From: Planctomycetota bacterium | GTDB taxonomy: Bacteria > Planctomycetota > Phycisphaerae > Phycisphaerales > UBA5793 | Assembly: GCA_013112555.1 (NCBI GenBank) | Contig: JABFGK010000002.1 | Span: 62,001-126,000, forward strand | Length of the DNA: 64,000 nucleotides | Direction: 5' to 3' | Position numbers and translations under genes: made by a program | Shown here: positions 44,716 through 53,584 of the stretch, in pieces | Numbering within the stretch: the first letter of the stretch is position 1 | Layout of the letters: each line of letters begins with the position of its first letter | Notes under the pieces: model-generated | The model's input: the letters and a program-made list of their open reading frames with translations, nothing else | Database searches by the model: none | What the model was told of the DNA's origin: nothing

Positions 44716-45168
44716 GTGGGCAGCATCTCTGAATTCTTCTCATACCACTCATTCCATGATGATTGTGGACAAGAGTATGATAGCGAACGACTTGATTCGC
44801 TTCGGAGCAAATGGGCTCTGTACGCGATGATGATTCAGTTTCCAATAGTGCCGATCTTCTACAGTCCCCTGGTTCTGGTCTATATCGCTACCAACCGCTC
44901 CCCGTCCGAGCCGGTCGGTCTGGTGATGCTGATCTACTTCCTGGTGACAAGTTTCATTGTTATGCCGTGGGTCAACATTTACGTTCTGCGACGGCGGCTT
45001 CGGACCTGGTTCGCGCGCGAGAAGCGGCGTTGCCTATCTGAGTCGAAGTGCCCTGCGTGCCTGGGTGACATGCGGGGCCTCCCGGTTGAGGAGGATGGGT
45101 GTGTCGTGTGCCCAAACCCCGAATGCGGGGGGGCATGGAAACTCACGGAGCGGGTGGCGCAGCCGTGA
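44716..45168 (+). CDS. Membrane protein with C-terminal zinc ribbon, paralogue
   Basis: A 150-residue paralogue of the preceding gene: two hydrophobic segments (ALYAMMIQFPIVPIFYSPLV and VMLIYFLVTSFIVMPWVNIY), then the same zinc ribbon and tail (CPACLGDMRG, CPNPECGGAWKLTERVAQP). The N-terminal part differs strongly from the first copy while the last ~126 bases are about 92 percent identical, so the ribbon has been copied or converted separately. I used the GTG at 44716, preceded by CGGGAG; a GTG at 44695 lacks a binding site. Confidence 0.65.
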   Translation: MGSISEFFSYHSFHDDCGQEYDSERLDSLRSKWALYAMMIQFPIVPIFYSPLVLVYIATNRSPSEPVGLVMLIYFLVTSFIVMPWVNIYVLRRRLRTWFAREKRRCLSESKCPACLGDMRGLPVEEDGCVVCPNPECGGAWKLTERVAQP

Positions 45169-45355
45169 GGGAATGAGGCAGGTGCCCCAGAGCAAGTTGG
45201 CCGCCAGGTGCAACCAGAGGCCGGTGTTTCCCAATACAGATGAAGTAGAGTGAGGGTGCGCTCGTGTTTGTAGTGCGCGCCCGTTGGTGATCTTGTGGAG
45301 GGTAGGATGAGCGAAACGATGGCCGGCAACTCCTGTCCGGACGGAGCGTGGTTGT

Positions 45356-46279
45356 ATGCCGAATCTTGAAACTGAGCCGGCACCCTCCGGCACGATTGCC
45401 GTGCCGCCCGAGGAGGCGCTGCCCGTCGATCAGCCCACATCGGGGCATCAGGGCAGCGAGCCATCGGCACCCGAGGGCACAGATGGCCGGATCACAGCCG
45501 CTGAGTTCGAGTCGTGGGACGCGACCGGGTCCATCGAGATTGATCGCTACTGCGTGCATTGCGGCTACAACCTGCGGATGCAGCCGGTGCGGACGGAGCC
45601 GAGGACGCAATTGCTCTCGGTCAGATGCCCGGAATGCAGCCGCTTCATGTCAGCCCATGAATCGATTACCACGCTGAGTCTGTGGGCACGACGGCTGGCA
45701 CCGCTCGCGTTCTCTCTCTGGGTGTGCGCGGTGCTGTTTGCGTACTTCATGATGTCGCTGGGCAGCGGCGGGCTCGTGGCTGCAAGCCTGGATGAGTTTA
45801 CGAACTATGGGATGTCCCGGATCGTCACAAACCAAGGCGTGACATATATGACATCCTCAGGTGGCCCGCGAACGGTTGCGTCCGACCCGCCGGCATACTT
45901 CCTCGTTGTCGGGTTGAGCGTGGCCGCTGAAGCCGCCCTGGGATTTGCCATTGCCATGCTGGCCACGGTCGTGTTCCCACATTGGCGGCGATGGGGGTAT
46001 TACATTTGGGTCTGCCTGCCGGCATGTGTCGGGGTGGGTTTGTTGTCATGGATGTGGTGTTATGATATTGCCCCACATTTGAGTCGTTGGGGATTGACCT
46101 ACATTCTGAACTATGAAGCCGTGTTTCTGCTGTTCGGTCTGCTCGGGTGCTTCTGGAGCCGACCGCTGGCTCGGCTGATGGCCAGAATCTTCCTGACCGC
46201 CCGATTGCGCGGCGTGTTCGGGTATCTATGGGCGGCAGACGGACTCGAAGCGCCGAGCACACGACCATCAATGAAATAG
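45356..46279 (+). CDS. Zinc-ribbon membrane protein
   Basis: A 307-residue protein with a Pro/Glu-rich N-terminus, a zinc ribbon (YCVHCGYNLRMQPV, then RCPECSRFMSAHE, residues ~65-100), and about five hydrophobic segments between ~115 and ~285. The CxxCGYNL ... CPECG ribbon placed just before membrane segments is a common planctomycete arrangement of unknown role. GGACGGAG lies upstream of the ATG. The gene converges on the PH-domain pair, whose last stop is 7 bases away. Confidence 0.75.
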   Translation: MPNLETEPAPSGTIAVPPEEALPVDQPTSGHQGSEPSAPEGTDGRITAAEFESWDATGSIEIDRYCVHCGYNLRMQPVRTEPRTQLLSVRCPECSRFMSAHESITTLSLWARRLAPLAFSLWVCAVLFAYFMMSLGSGGLVAASLDEFTNYGMSRIVTNQGVTYMTSSGGPRTVASDPPAYFLVVGLSVAAEAALGFAIAMLATVVFPHWRRWGYYIWVCLPACVGVGLLSWMWCYDIAPHLSRWGLTYILNYEAVFLLFGLLGCFWSRPLARLMARIFLTARLRGVFGYLWAADGLEAPSTRPSMK

Positions 46280-46285
46280 ATCGTG

Positions 46286-47119
46286 CTACGGCGCCGGGAT
46301 CATTCGCATGCCGTCACGGATCTCCTGCAACAGCAGAACCTGCTGCGGCGTCCAGCGCTGACGACCGGCCGTGTACGAACCGGCAACAGACGGATCGGCC
46401 GCGACCAGGGGAATCGGGTCCACATCGGTGCGAGGACGATGGGTGTGTTCGTGACCATGATCGTCGCCGAGTCCGGCTGAGGTACTGGCGTAGAGTCGGT
46501 CCAGGATGAGATCGCGAACGTGCTCAGCGTTGTCGAGTCCTTCGAGGATTCCCTGATTTGACTGTGACGCGCCATGTTGCTGCGAGGACTGCCCGCCACC
46601 GGAGCCGGCCGTTTCAACAACGAGGTTCTTGATGCCGAAGAACCGCTGCAGCGGGCCCTGCGAGGCCTTGATGTTCTGGACGTTTTCGAACGTGATGGAG
46701 GTTTCGCTGATGGTCCACACGCCCCGGCGGATGCGCATGCTACGCCGGCTGATGACGTACCACGTCGTGTCGTAGCGCAGATGGATGGCCACATAGGCAA
46801 CAATGTCGGGAACGACGGCAATAATGAGCGCCGGCACAGCCAGCAGAATCCCAAGCCAGGGGATCGCAATGGTGACGACAATCCAGCCGACGAGGATGGC
46901 ACAGTCGATCAAGGTGAGCACAATCCAGAACTGGAACTTGAGGTACTTGAGGAAACCGGGTGCCGGGTGAAGCATGAGGACTTCCTCATCGGCATCGGCA
47001 GGGAGGTTCGGGGGTTCGCGTGGGACACGGAACCAGTCGGCCAGGATTTTCCACAGGCCGCTGTACATTGCCTGCCCGGCACGGTCGACTGCTGATTGTG
47101 ATGCGAGTGTGTTGCTCAT
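46286..47119 (-). CDS. Bacterial PH-domain (bPH2) membrane protein
   Basis: A 277-residue protein. A soluble N-terminus is followed by two membrane segments near residues 65-110 (FWIVLTLIDCAILVGWIVVT, LLAVPALIIAVVPDIVAYVA). A bPH2 domain follows: RYDTTWYVISRRSMRIRRGV, then TISETSITFENVQNIKASQG. The last ~100 residues are low-complexity. bPH2 proteins often come as YdbS/YdbT-like pairs thought to act in envelope stress. It is the second gene of such a pair: its ATG overlaps the stop of the gene at 47116-47754. Confidence 0.8.
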   Translation of the reverse strand: MSNTLASQSAVDRAGQAMYSGLWKILADWFRVPREPPNLPADADEEVLMLHPAPGFLKYLKFQFWIVLTLIDCAILVGWIVVTIAIPWLGILLAVPALIIAVVPDIVAYVAIHLRYDTTWYVISRRSMRIRRGVWTISETSITFENVQNIKASQGPLQRFFGIKNLVVETAGSGGGQSSQQHGASQSNQGILEGLDNAEHVRDLILDRLYASTSAGLGDDHGHEHTHRPRTDVDPIPLVAADPSVAGSYTAGRQRWTPQQVLLLQEIRDGMRMIPAP

Positions 47120-47754
47120 GACTCCACCCCCCCACGCTCGTCAGTGTGCGCGTTCGAGTCTGCGGGGTCATGCACTGAATCACTTCGGCCGTGCGGTGCG
47201 CCGGCCAAGCGTTTGACTTCATCGCGAATCTCAATGAGTATTTCAGTCACGACATCAGGGCCGGTCTCCGGCGAAACTGTCTCGGTGCCGGTGGCCGGGA
47301 CACTCGTGCGCTCGCCTCGGGCACCTCGCATCTGCATATATAAGTAATCGCGGAGGCCTTCGGGATTCTTAATACCCTCGATGCTCATCTCCATGCCGCT
47401 CGACCCGGAGGCCGTCTGGATGCCGACGGTGGCCAGCCCGAGCCAGCGTTGAATGATGTTTCGTGTTACGTGAATGTCCTGGATACGACGGTAGGTGAGA
47501 TAGGTCTCACGCTTAAAGAGGATGCCCCAGGACATGGAGACGCCTTCATCGTCGAAATGGTAGCGGAGCGTGTGGTACTTGAAGTAGTGCGGGATGAAGA
47601 CGATGGGAAACAGGACGAGCGTGCACGCACTCACAATCGTGTAGTACGTCAGCAGTTCCTCGCAGGGGCGCTGAATGGCCCGGGCATCAAAGTCGCACTC
47701 CGGCGGCGTGTCGGGTCCCGAATCGAGGTCGGCGTTCTCGTCGTGGCCATCCAT
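47116..47754 (-). CDS. Bacterial PH-domain (bPH2) membrane protein, first of pair
   Basis: A 212-residue protein with membrane-associated hydrophobic sequence near residues 35-60 (YYTIVSACTLVLFPIVFIPH), then a bPH2 domain (YHTLRYHFDDEGVSMSWGIL, YRRIQDIHVTRNIIQRWLGL, VGIQTASGSSGMEMSIEGI). The tail is charged. GGAGAGACACC precedes the ATG at 47754; the longer frame to 47799 lacks a site. It is overlapped by the next gene by four bases (ATGA), so both are translated together. Confidence 0.8.
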   Translation of the reverse strand: MDGHDENADLDSGPDTPPECDFDARAIQRPCEELLTYYTIVSACTLVLFPIVFIPHYFKYHTLRYHFDDEGVSMSWGILFKRETYLTYRRIQDIHVTRNIIQRWLGLATVGIQTASGSSGMEMSIEGIKNPEGLRDYLYMQMRGARGERTSVPATGTETVSPETGPDVVTEILIEIRDEVKRLAGAPHGRSDSVHDPADSNAHTDERGGVES

Positions 47755-47965
47755 GGTGTCTCTCCTGCGGGCAGTGTGGTCCGTGGCGTGATGGGTCATC
47801 GTAGACCGATTCCGGTGTCAATCTGCGCTATCGGACGTACCTCTTGATTGATTCGGGAATGGGCACGCCGGTTTTCAACTGATCGAGGCCGATGGGTCGA
47901 TAGTGTGTTGGCCGGTGGGGACCGGCCGGCCGCTGAGCAACCTGATGCAGGTGGCCGGTACTGTG

Positions 47966-48007
47966 AAAAGAAAAGACCCCGCGACAGTGGTGGGGACCGT
48001 CGCGGGG
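47966..48007 (-). terminator. Rho-independent terminator, minus strand
   Basis: Read on the minus strand, CCCCGCGAC and GTCGCGGGG pair around a 13-base loop and are followed by TCTTTTCTTTTC. It is the first such signal after the nrdJ stop but lies about 530 bases beyond it. Confidence 0.8.
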
Positions 48008-48537
48008 AACCGGTGGGGCAGAAGGACCGCCTTGTGGGATGGCGGTATGCCCCGAGATGGGAGGGAGACTGTGGGAATGCACGGGTCGCGGCGGATCATC
48101 GAATCGCGTCGGTTGCCGGAGGCGAGGCCCGCTCGTACCAATCGCTGGAGTGTGGTCACGCACGCTCCGTCGCGGTCTCGGATCCGGGTGTGCTCCCTTC
48201 GGCCAACGTCGTTGAAGGGCCGGCGTGTGGTGCCGGTGCAAACGGTCGGGTTCCATCCACTCGCCGCTCACAGTGTTCCGGCATGACGGTCCATGTCGGA
48301 TACACGTCTTGACGATGCACATCGGATTGTTTGACGCACGGGGGTACGGTGCGGTACCTGCGCCTCTGGCAGTCGCCTGCTGCTGCCGCTCGTGCACATG
48401 AGTTCACACTCAGGAAGTCGAGGGAATGCCTGTGTCGGGCATCCAATGCGGCGGACTCGTGCCGTGCCATGCATTCATAATGTCTGTGAAGATTCGTTTG
48501 TTATGTGGTCATCCACTCCTTGCATATGGTCCATGTA
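48008..48537. other. Unassigned 530 bases between nrdJ and a terminator
   Basis: Several frames are open on both strands, but their sequences are Arg/His/Pro-rich and look like shadows of GC-rich DNA. No tRNA, tmRNA, SRP or RNase P signature was found. It may be a long 3' untranslated region or hold a small RNA. Confidence 0.35.
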
Positions 48538-51500
48538 TTAACTGCAGCCCATGCTGCTGCCGCAGTTGAGGCATCGGTAGCATGAGCCGTTGCGCACGGT
48601 CATCGAGCCGCACTTATCGCACGGCGGGGCATCGCCCATCATGCCGGCCATGGCACGCTCAAGGGCCGCGGACCTGGGATCGACACCGACGGCTGATGCC
48701 TGGGCGTTGGCCTTGTCTGCAATGGCAGCGACGGTCTGGACATCTGCCTGCAACTTGGCAATCGGGCTGCGTCGTGCGGCGGCCTCGCGCACCTGCTGGG
48801 GGTCATCAAGTCCGATTCGTTTGGCGACCGCGGTGGCAGTTCCCGGCTGGTCTGAATCAGATGTCACCTCATCAGGTCCTGAATCAGAATCGTCATCCGA
48901 AGATGAGGGCGTTGAGGCGGACGCGGCCGCAGCGGCAATGGCACGTTCGCGGTCGGTCAGGGCGGCCTCGGTGGGCTTTGACTTGGGCGATTCGGCTGTA
49001 GTCTCGGGCGCAGCCGGCGCTTCTTTCCAGACCGACGGGGTTGAGGACGAAGGCTGAACCGGTTTCGTCTCAGCCAGATCCGGCTTGCCGGCGTTCTCTT
49101 CCTGCCGGGCAACTGTGTGAGGGGCGTGCTGCTCGCGGAACCCTGGGATGAACTGGATGCCGAGCCAGCGGAAGATGTAATCAACGAGACTCTTGGCAAA
49201 TGGAATGTCGCGGTTGGCCGTGATGCCGGCCGGCTCAAAGCGCTGGTACGAGAACTTACCGACGAGGCTCTCAAGCGGAACCCCGTACTGCAGCGCCACG
49301 GAGATGGCCGTGCCGAGCGAGTCCATTAGGCCGCCGATTGTCGAACCTTCCTTGCTCATGGTGATGAACAGCTCGCCGGGCTTGTCGTCCGGATACAGTC
49401 CGACGGTGAGGTATCCCTCATGGCTGGCAACATTGAACTTGTGGGTCATGGAGCGACGTGTGTCGGGAAGCCGACGACGCAACGGCCGCTCCACGATCCG
49501 TTCCACAATCTTCTCAACGGTGCGGACCTTTTCAGTGGATCCACTCTTCCCACCGGCAGTCGTCCCAGCCCCGGTCGCCCCTGCGTCTGCCGCTGCTGCT
49601 GCTGCTGACGATGCGGAGCCTGTCTGATCGGCAGACGACGCGACTGCGGGAGCTGTCTCGTCCTCCTGGTCGGCCACGGTTTCGGCCAGGAGGCCGACGT
49701 CGGTGAGAATTTCCTTGTGTGCCATCGCGGTGGCTTCCAGATCGGCCACTTCGACCTCTTCGTCGGTCAGAACCGCCTGGGTGCCGCGCACGTCCTTGGC
49801 TTCCTTGGTCTTGTCGGTCCGCGTGTTGAGAGGTTGACTGAGTTTGCATCCATCGCGATAGAGCGCATTGGCCTTGAGTCCCAGTTCCCAACTGAGGCGA
49901 TAGGCCTGGCTGATATCCTCGACGCTGGCATGGTTCGGCAGGTTGATCGTCTTGCTGATGGCCCCCGAGACAAACGGCTGGGCAGCGGCCATCATGCGGA
50001 TGTGCCCTTCGGGGCGGATGTAGCGGTGCCCCTTGCGGCCGCATGGGTTGGCACAATCAAATACCGGCAGGTGCTCGACTTTGACGTGGGGGGCACCTTC
50101 GACGGTCTGGGAACCACAGATGAGTTCATCGAGTTGCCGAATCTGACAGGATGACAGGCCGATGTGTCGGAGAATGTCTGCCCCGGTCAGTTTGTCGACC
50201 TCGTCATCTTCCGAAGGCACCTCGAGGCCGAGTTCTTCGAGCAGTTGCGGGCGCAGGTTCCACGGGCCGAAGGCCTGTGAGAACTCGAAGACGGTGGGCA
50301 GGCGATGCTCGATGCCGTCAAGGTCATCGTCGGAGAATCCCTTTGATCTCAGTACGTCTGCCAATGTGGTGGCAGCATCGGGATCGCGTTCGGAATCGGT
50401 GGCAGCAGCCGGCTCTTCGGGCATGTCCGGAATCGGCACATCGAGTTTCAGGGACCCCAGGACATAGTGGAGGATGTCCTTGATCTGATCATCGGAGTAG
50501 CCAAGTGACTGTAGGGCCGGCTTGAGGCTGTTGTTGGCTATCTTAAAATAGCCGCCGCCTGCGAGTTTCTTGAACTTGACGAGTGCAAAGTCCGGCTCGA
50601 CGCCCGTGGTGTCGCAATCCATGAGCAGACCGATCGTCCCTGTGGGCGCGATGACGGAGACCTGCGCATTGCGGTAGCCGAACTTCTCGCCGGAATCGAG
50701 GGCATCGTTCCACACATCCATGGCCCGTTGGTGGAGTTGACCTGCATCGGCCATCCGATTGCGGGCCTTTTCAACGGCGGCCTCGTCGATCGGGACGGGG
50801 TTGATGCGGAGTTCCTCGTAGTGATCGGAATCACGGGGGACGCCATGCGCAGCCCGACGGTGGTTTCGCATGACACGCAGCATGTGCGCACGATTGCTCG
50901 TAAACCCTTTGAACGGGCCGAGTTCGCGTGCCATCTCGGCACTGACGGCATAGGCCTTGCCGGTGAGGATTGAGGTGATGCAGGAACACAGTGCCCGCGC
51001 TTCCTCGCTGTCGTAGGGGATGCCCAACTGCATGAGCATGGCCCCGAGGTTGGCAAAGCCGAGCCCCAGGGTCCGGTACTCATAACTCAGGCGTGCTATC
51101 TCGGCACTCGGGAAGGCAGCCATGAGAACCGATATCTCGAGCACGATGGTCCACAGGCGGATGGCGTGCTCGAAGCCTTCGAGGTCAAAAGTGCCGTTCT
51201 TGCGGTCGTAAAACTTCAAGAGGTTGATGGATGCGAGGTTACAGGCCGTGTTATCGAGGAACATGTACTCGGAGCAGGGGTTGCTCGCATTGATTCGGCC
51301 GCTCTCAGGGCAGGTATGCCAGGAGTTGATGGTCGAATCGAACTGGAGACCGGGGTCGGCACAACGCCATGCTGCGTAGCAGATCTGTTCCCAGAGTTTG
51401 CGGGCCGGGAGGGCGCGGGCGGTGGAGCCGTCGGTTCGGCGGATGGTCTCCCACTCGGTATTGCTGTCCACGCAGTCGAAGAAGTCGTCCGGGATACGGA

Positions 51501-52500
51501 TCGAGTTGTTCGAGTTCTGGCCGCTGACGGTGTAGTAGGCCTCGCCGTTGAAGTCGTAGTCGAGTTGCAGGCCGAGCCGGTCGGCCACTTCGCGGTGCTC
51601 CTCGGGCAAGGCAGCCATGCCCTCGACGAGTGCAGCGACTTTAATCTCCTCGCGGACCTTCCAATTGATGAAGTGTTCGATATCAGGGTGATCGGCATCG
51701 AGGCAGACCATTTTGGCTGCGCGGCGGGTGGTGCCGCCTGACTTGATGGCAGCGGCAGCGCGGTCGCCGATGCGGAGCCAACTCATGAGCCCGCTGCTGG
51801 TGCCTCCGCCTGAGAGCGGTTCGCCTTCGCCGCGGAGTGCAGAGAAGTTGGTCCCGGTGCCGGACCCGTACTTGAACAGCCGTGCCTCGCGCACCCACAA
51901 GTCCATGATGCCGCCGGAGTTAACGAGGTCGTCGCTGACGGCCTGGATGAAGCAGGCGTGCGGCTGTGGGTGGGTATAGGCATCGTGCGCCTGTTGGATC
52001 TCGCTGCTGACGGGATCGACGATGTAGTGCCCCTGTGCCGGACCGGTCAGGCCATAGGCCCATGCGAGCCCGGTGTTGAACCACTGCGGGCTGTTCGGGG
52101 CCGCGATCTGGTGCAGGAGCATGTACGACAGTTCATCGTAGAACGACTCGGCGTCCTCCCGACTGTCGAAGTAGCCATGCGATTCGCCCCAATGGCGCCA
52201 GCAGCCGGCCAGCCGGTGAATCACCTGCTTGGCACTCTTTTCCGGGCCGGTGATGACGGAGCCGTCGGGTCGGCGTGCGATGTTGCCCTCGGCATCGTAC
52301 TGAGGCACACCGGCCTTGCGAAAGTACTTACTGACCATGATGTCAGTGGATAACTGACTCCATTGAGCCGGTATGCGGGCGTCCTTCATTTCGAAGACGA
52401 CCGAGCCGTCGGGGTGTGAGATTCGGCTGGTGCGCTCCACCCATTCAACGGTGGAATGCACATCCTTGCCCTGTTTTGTGAATCGTCGGTCAATCCGCAT
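48538..52500 (-). CDS. nrdJ: Adenosylcobalamin-dependent ribonucleotide reductase (class II)
   Basis: A 1320-residue NrdJ-type enzyme that reduces ribonucleotides to deoxyribonucleotides using B12 and so works with or without oxygen. The barrel signatures include SPQWFNTGLAWAYG, YGSGTGTNFSALRG, NPCSEYMFLDNTACNLASIN (with an active-site cysteine), APTGTIGLLMDCDTTGVEPD and NLPNHASVEDI. There are low-complexity acidic linkers around residues 990-1040 and 1130-1290. The C-terminus is a zinc-ribbon tail, CDKCGSMTVRNGSCYRCLNC, typical of the long NrdJ form. I set the start at the ATG at 52500, two codons inside the longest frame. Its presence suggests reliance on cobalamin for DNA precursor synthesis. 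Confidence 0.93.
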   Translation of the reverse strand: MRIDRRFTKQGKDVHSTVEWVERTSRISHPDGSVVFEMKDARIPAQWSQLSTDIMVSKYFRKAGVPQYDAEGNIARRPDGSVITGPEKSAKQVIHRLAGCWRHWGESHGYFDSREDAESFYDELSYMLLHQIAAPNSPQWFNTGLAWAYGLTGPAQGHYIVDPVSSEIQQAHDAYTHPQPHACFIQAVSDDLVNSGGIMDLWVREARLFKYGSGTGTNFSALRGEGEPLSGGGTSSGLMSWLRIGDRAAAAIKSGGTTRRAAKMVCLDADHPDIEHFINWKVREEIKVAALVEGMAALPEEHREVADRLGLQLDYDFNGEAYYTVSGQNSNNSIRIPDDFFDCVDSNTEWETIRRTDGSTARALPARKLWEQICYAAWRCADPGLQFDSTINSWHTCPESGRINASNPCSEYMFLDNTACNLASINLLKFYDRKNGTFDLEGFEHAIRLWTIVLEISVLMAAFPSAEIARLSYEYRTLGLGFANLGAMLMQLGIPYDSEEARALCSCITSILTGKAYAVSAEMARELGPFKGFTSNRAHMLRVMRNHRRAAHGVPRDSDHYEELRINPVPIDEAAVEKARNRMADAGQLHQRAMDVWNDALDSGEKFGYRNAQVSVIAPTGTIGLLMDCDTTGVEPDFALVKFKKLAGGGYFKIANNSLKPALQSLGYSDDQIKDILHYVLGSLKLDVPIPDMPEEPAAATDSERDPDAATTLADVLRSKGFSDDDLDGIEHRLPTVFEFSQAFGPWNLRPQLLEELGLEVPSEDDEVDKLTGADILRHIGLSSCQIRQLDELICGSQTVEGAPHVKVEHLPVFDCANPCGRKGHRYIRPEGHIRMMAAAQPFVSGAISKTINLPNHASVEDISQAYRLSWELGLKANALYRDGCKLSQPLNTRTDKTKEAKDVRGTQAVLTDEEVEVADLEATAMAHKEILTDVGLLAETVADQEDETAPAVASSADQTGSASSAAAAAADAGATGAGTTAGGKSGSTEKVRTVEKIVERIVERPLRRRLPDTRRSMTHKFNVASHEGYLTVGLYPDDKPGELFITMSKEGSTIGGLMDSLGTAISVALQYGVPLESLVGKFSYQRFEPAGITANRDIPFAKSLVDYIFRWLGIQFIPGFREQHAPHTVARQEENAGKPDLAETKPVQPSSSTPSVWKEAPAAPETTAESPKSKPTEAALTDRERAIAAAAASASTPSSSDDDSDSGPDEVTSDSDQPGTATAVAKRIGLDDPQQVREAAARRSPIAKLQADVQTVAAIADKANAQASAVGVDPRSAALERAMAGMMGDAPPCDKCGSMTVRNGSCYRCLNCGSSMGCS

Positions 52501-53584
52501 CGTCAAAACGTCCTGTCGACGAAAGGGGGTTATGAAGGCTCAAGTGCGAATGAAGAAACGTGTGTATGCTGTTGCCCGCTCGGGAGTAACGTGGTTGTGC
52601 CGACCGGGGCGTGGCGGTGTCGGGCGCGGGCATGGGGTGCCCGAACCGCGTCACCTGCCAGCCACGCTGCGTCGGCTGCTGCGGGGTCACATTGCGGATT
52701 CTGTGTTCTGTCCTGGATTACGGTCCTCGCCACCCACGTGCCACCATTGGAGCATGTCCCATGCAAGAGGCGATCATTGCCTCGGTCGAGTCTGCGACGG
52801 GTTGTGAACGGAGCGTCACAAATGACGTGCATGGAAAACGGCTCTCCTTCAGTCCAATCAGTCGCCGGCTGACTCGCACCCACCGGCTCGTCCTCCCAAG
52901 CCCCGGCCTGGGTTCCCTTTTCAACCCTGGCGATCCGGACGGTTTGCCAATCCGGCGCGCAGGACAGCGTTCGGAGCCATTGGTCCCATTGCTCCGCTGA
53001 GTCGCCGCACGGCCAGGGTTCACCCGTCGGTTATTGATCAGGCCCAAGAACGTGCCGGACTTTCAGGTCTCCGCTGCTGCAAATTCCGATATCACCAGTC
53101 GAACAATCTCAAACGCCCACCGACCGCCCTTGGTGCCCAGGCACTACCCACCGCCCGGTCACGAAAGCCTCGGATGATCGTCAGAGCCGACAAGTATGAA
53201 GATACCGCAATATCTTGTGCTTTCAAGTGACTAGGGTACGAAATCTGCCGTTTTTTTCACGATGCGCCTAAACCACTGAAACTCAGCAACTTGGGCGCGT
53301 CTCGCAGAACGGGCATACCAGATGTTGGATATACCACAGAGTCACACAAAAACAGACACAATCAGTCGTGCCTGACAGTCATGATTTGACGGTTTCCCAG
53401 AGGTGTCGATCACGAAACGAACATTGGTCGGGAGACGCCCCGCTATAGTACCGTTTGAGTGCTGCAGCGTGCGTTGGAGACCACTGCAGCCGACTGCTCC
53501 GGGAATGAGAAGAGAACGTCGTTGGAACAACCTCAGCAGCACAAGATTGATTCACCCAAGTCGGCCCAATCGAGGCCTCAGCAC
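52501..53584. other. Divergent region between nrdJ and the helicase, with a structured segment
   Basis: About 1080 bases with no convincing gene. At 52922-53020, AACCCTGGC and GCCAGGGTT can pair across about 80 bases that themselves hold stems (CCGGA/TCCGG and CGGAGC/GCTCCG), giving a multibranched fold. It is upstream of nrdJ in that gene's direction. It does not match the cobalamin riboswitch consensus. Confidence 0.4.

Noticed and set aside
47828..48397. Minus-strand 189-codon open frame and overlapping plus-strand frames
   Set aside because: Composition is Arg/His/Pro-rich, frames overlap on both strands, a terminator lies inside, and no start site or domain is visible. Typical GC-rich noise.
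52611..53000. 129-codon plus-strand open frame upstream of the helicase
   Set aside because: No ribosome binding site or domain, and it spans the foldable segment; the protein-like look of its middle is not convincing.
52840..53040. Cobalamin riboswitch upstream of nrdJ
   Set aside because: Some bits such as AAAGGGAA and GGTGCGAGTC on the minus strand look tempting, but the conserved B12-box order and the CCCGC-ACTG core are missing.
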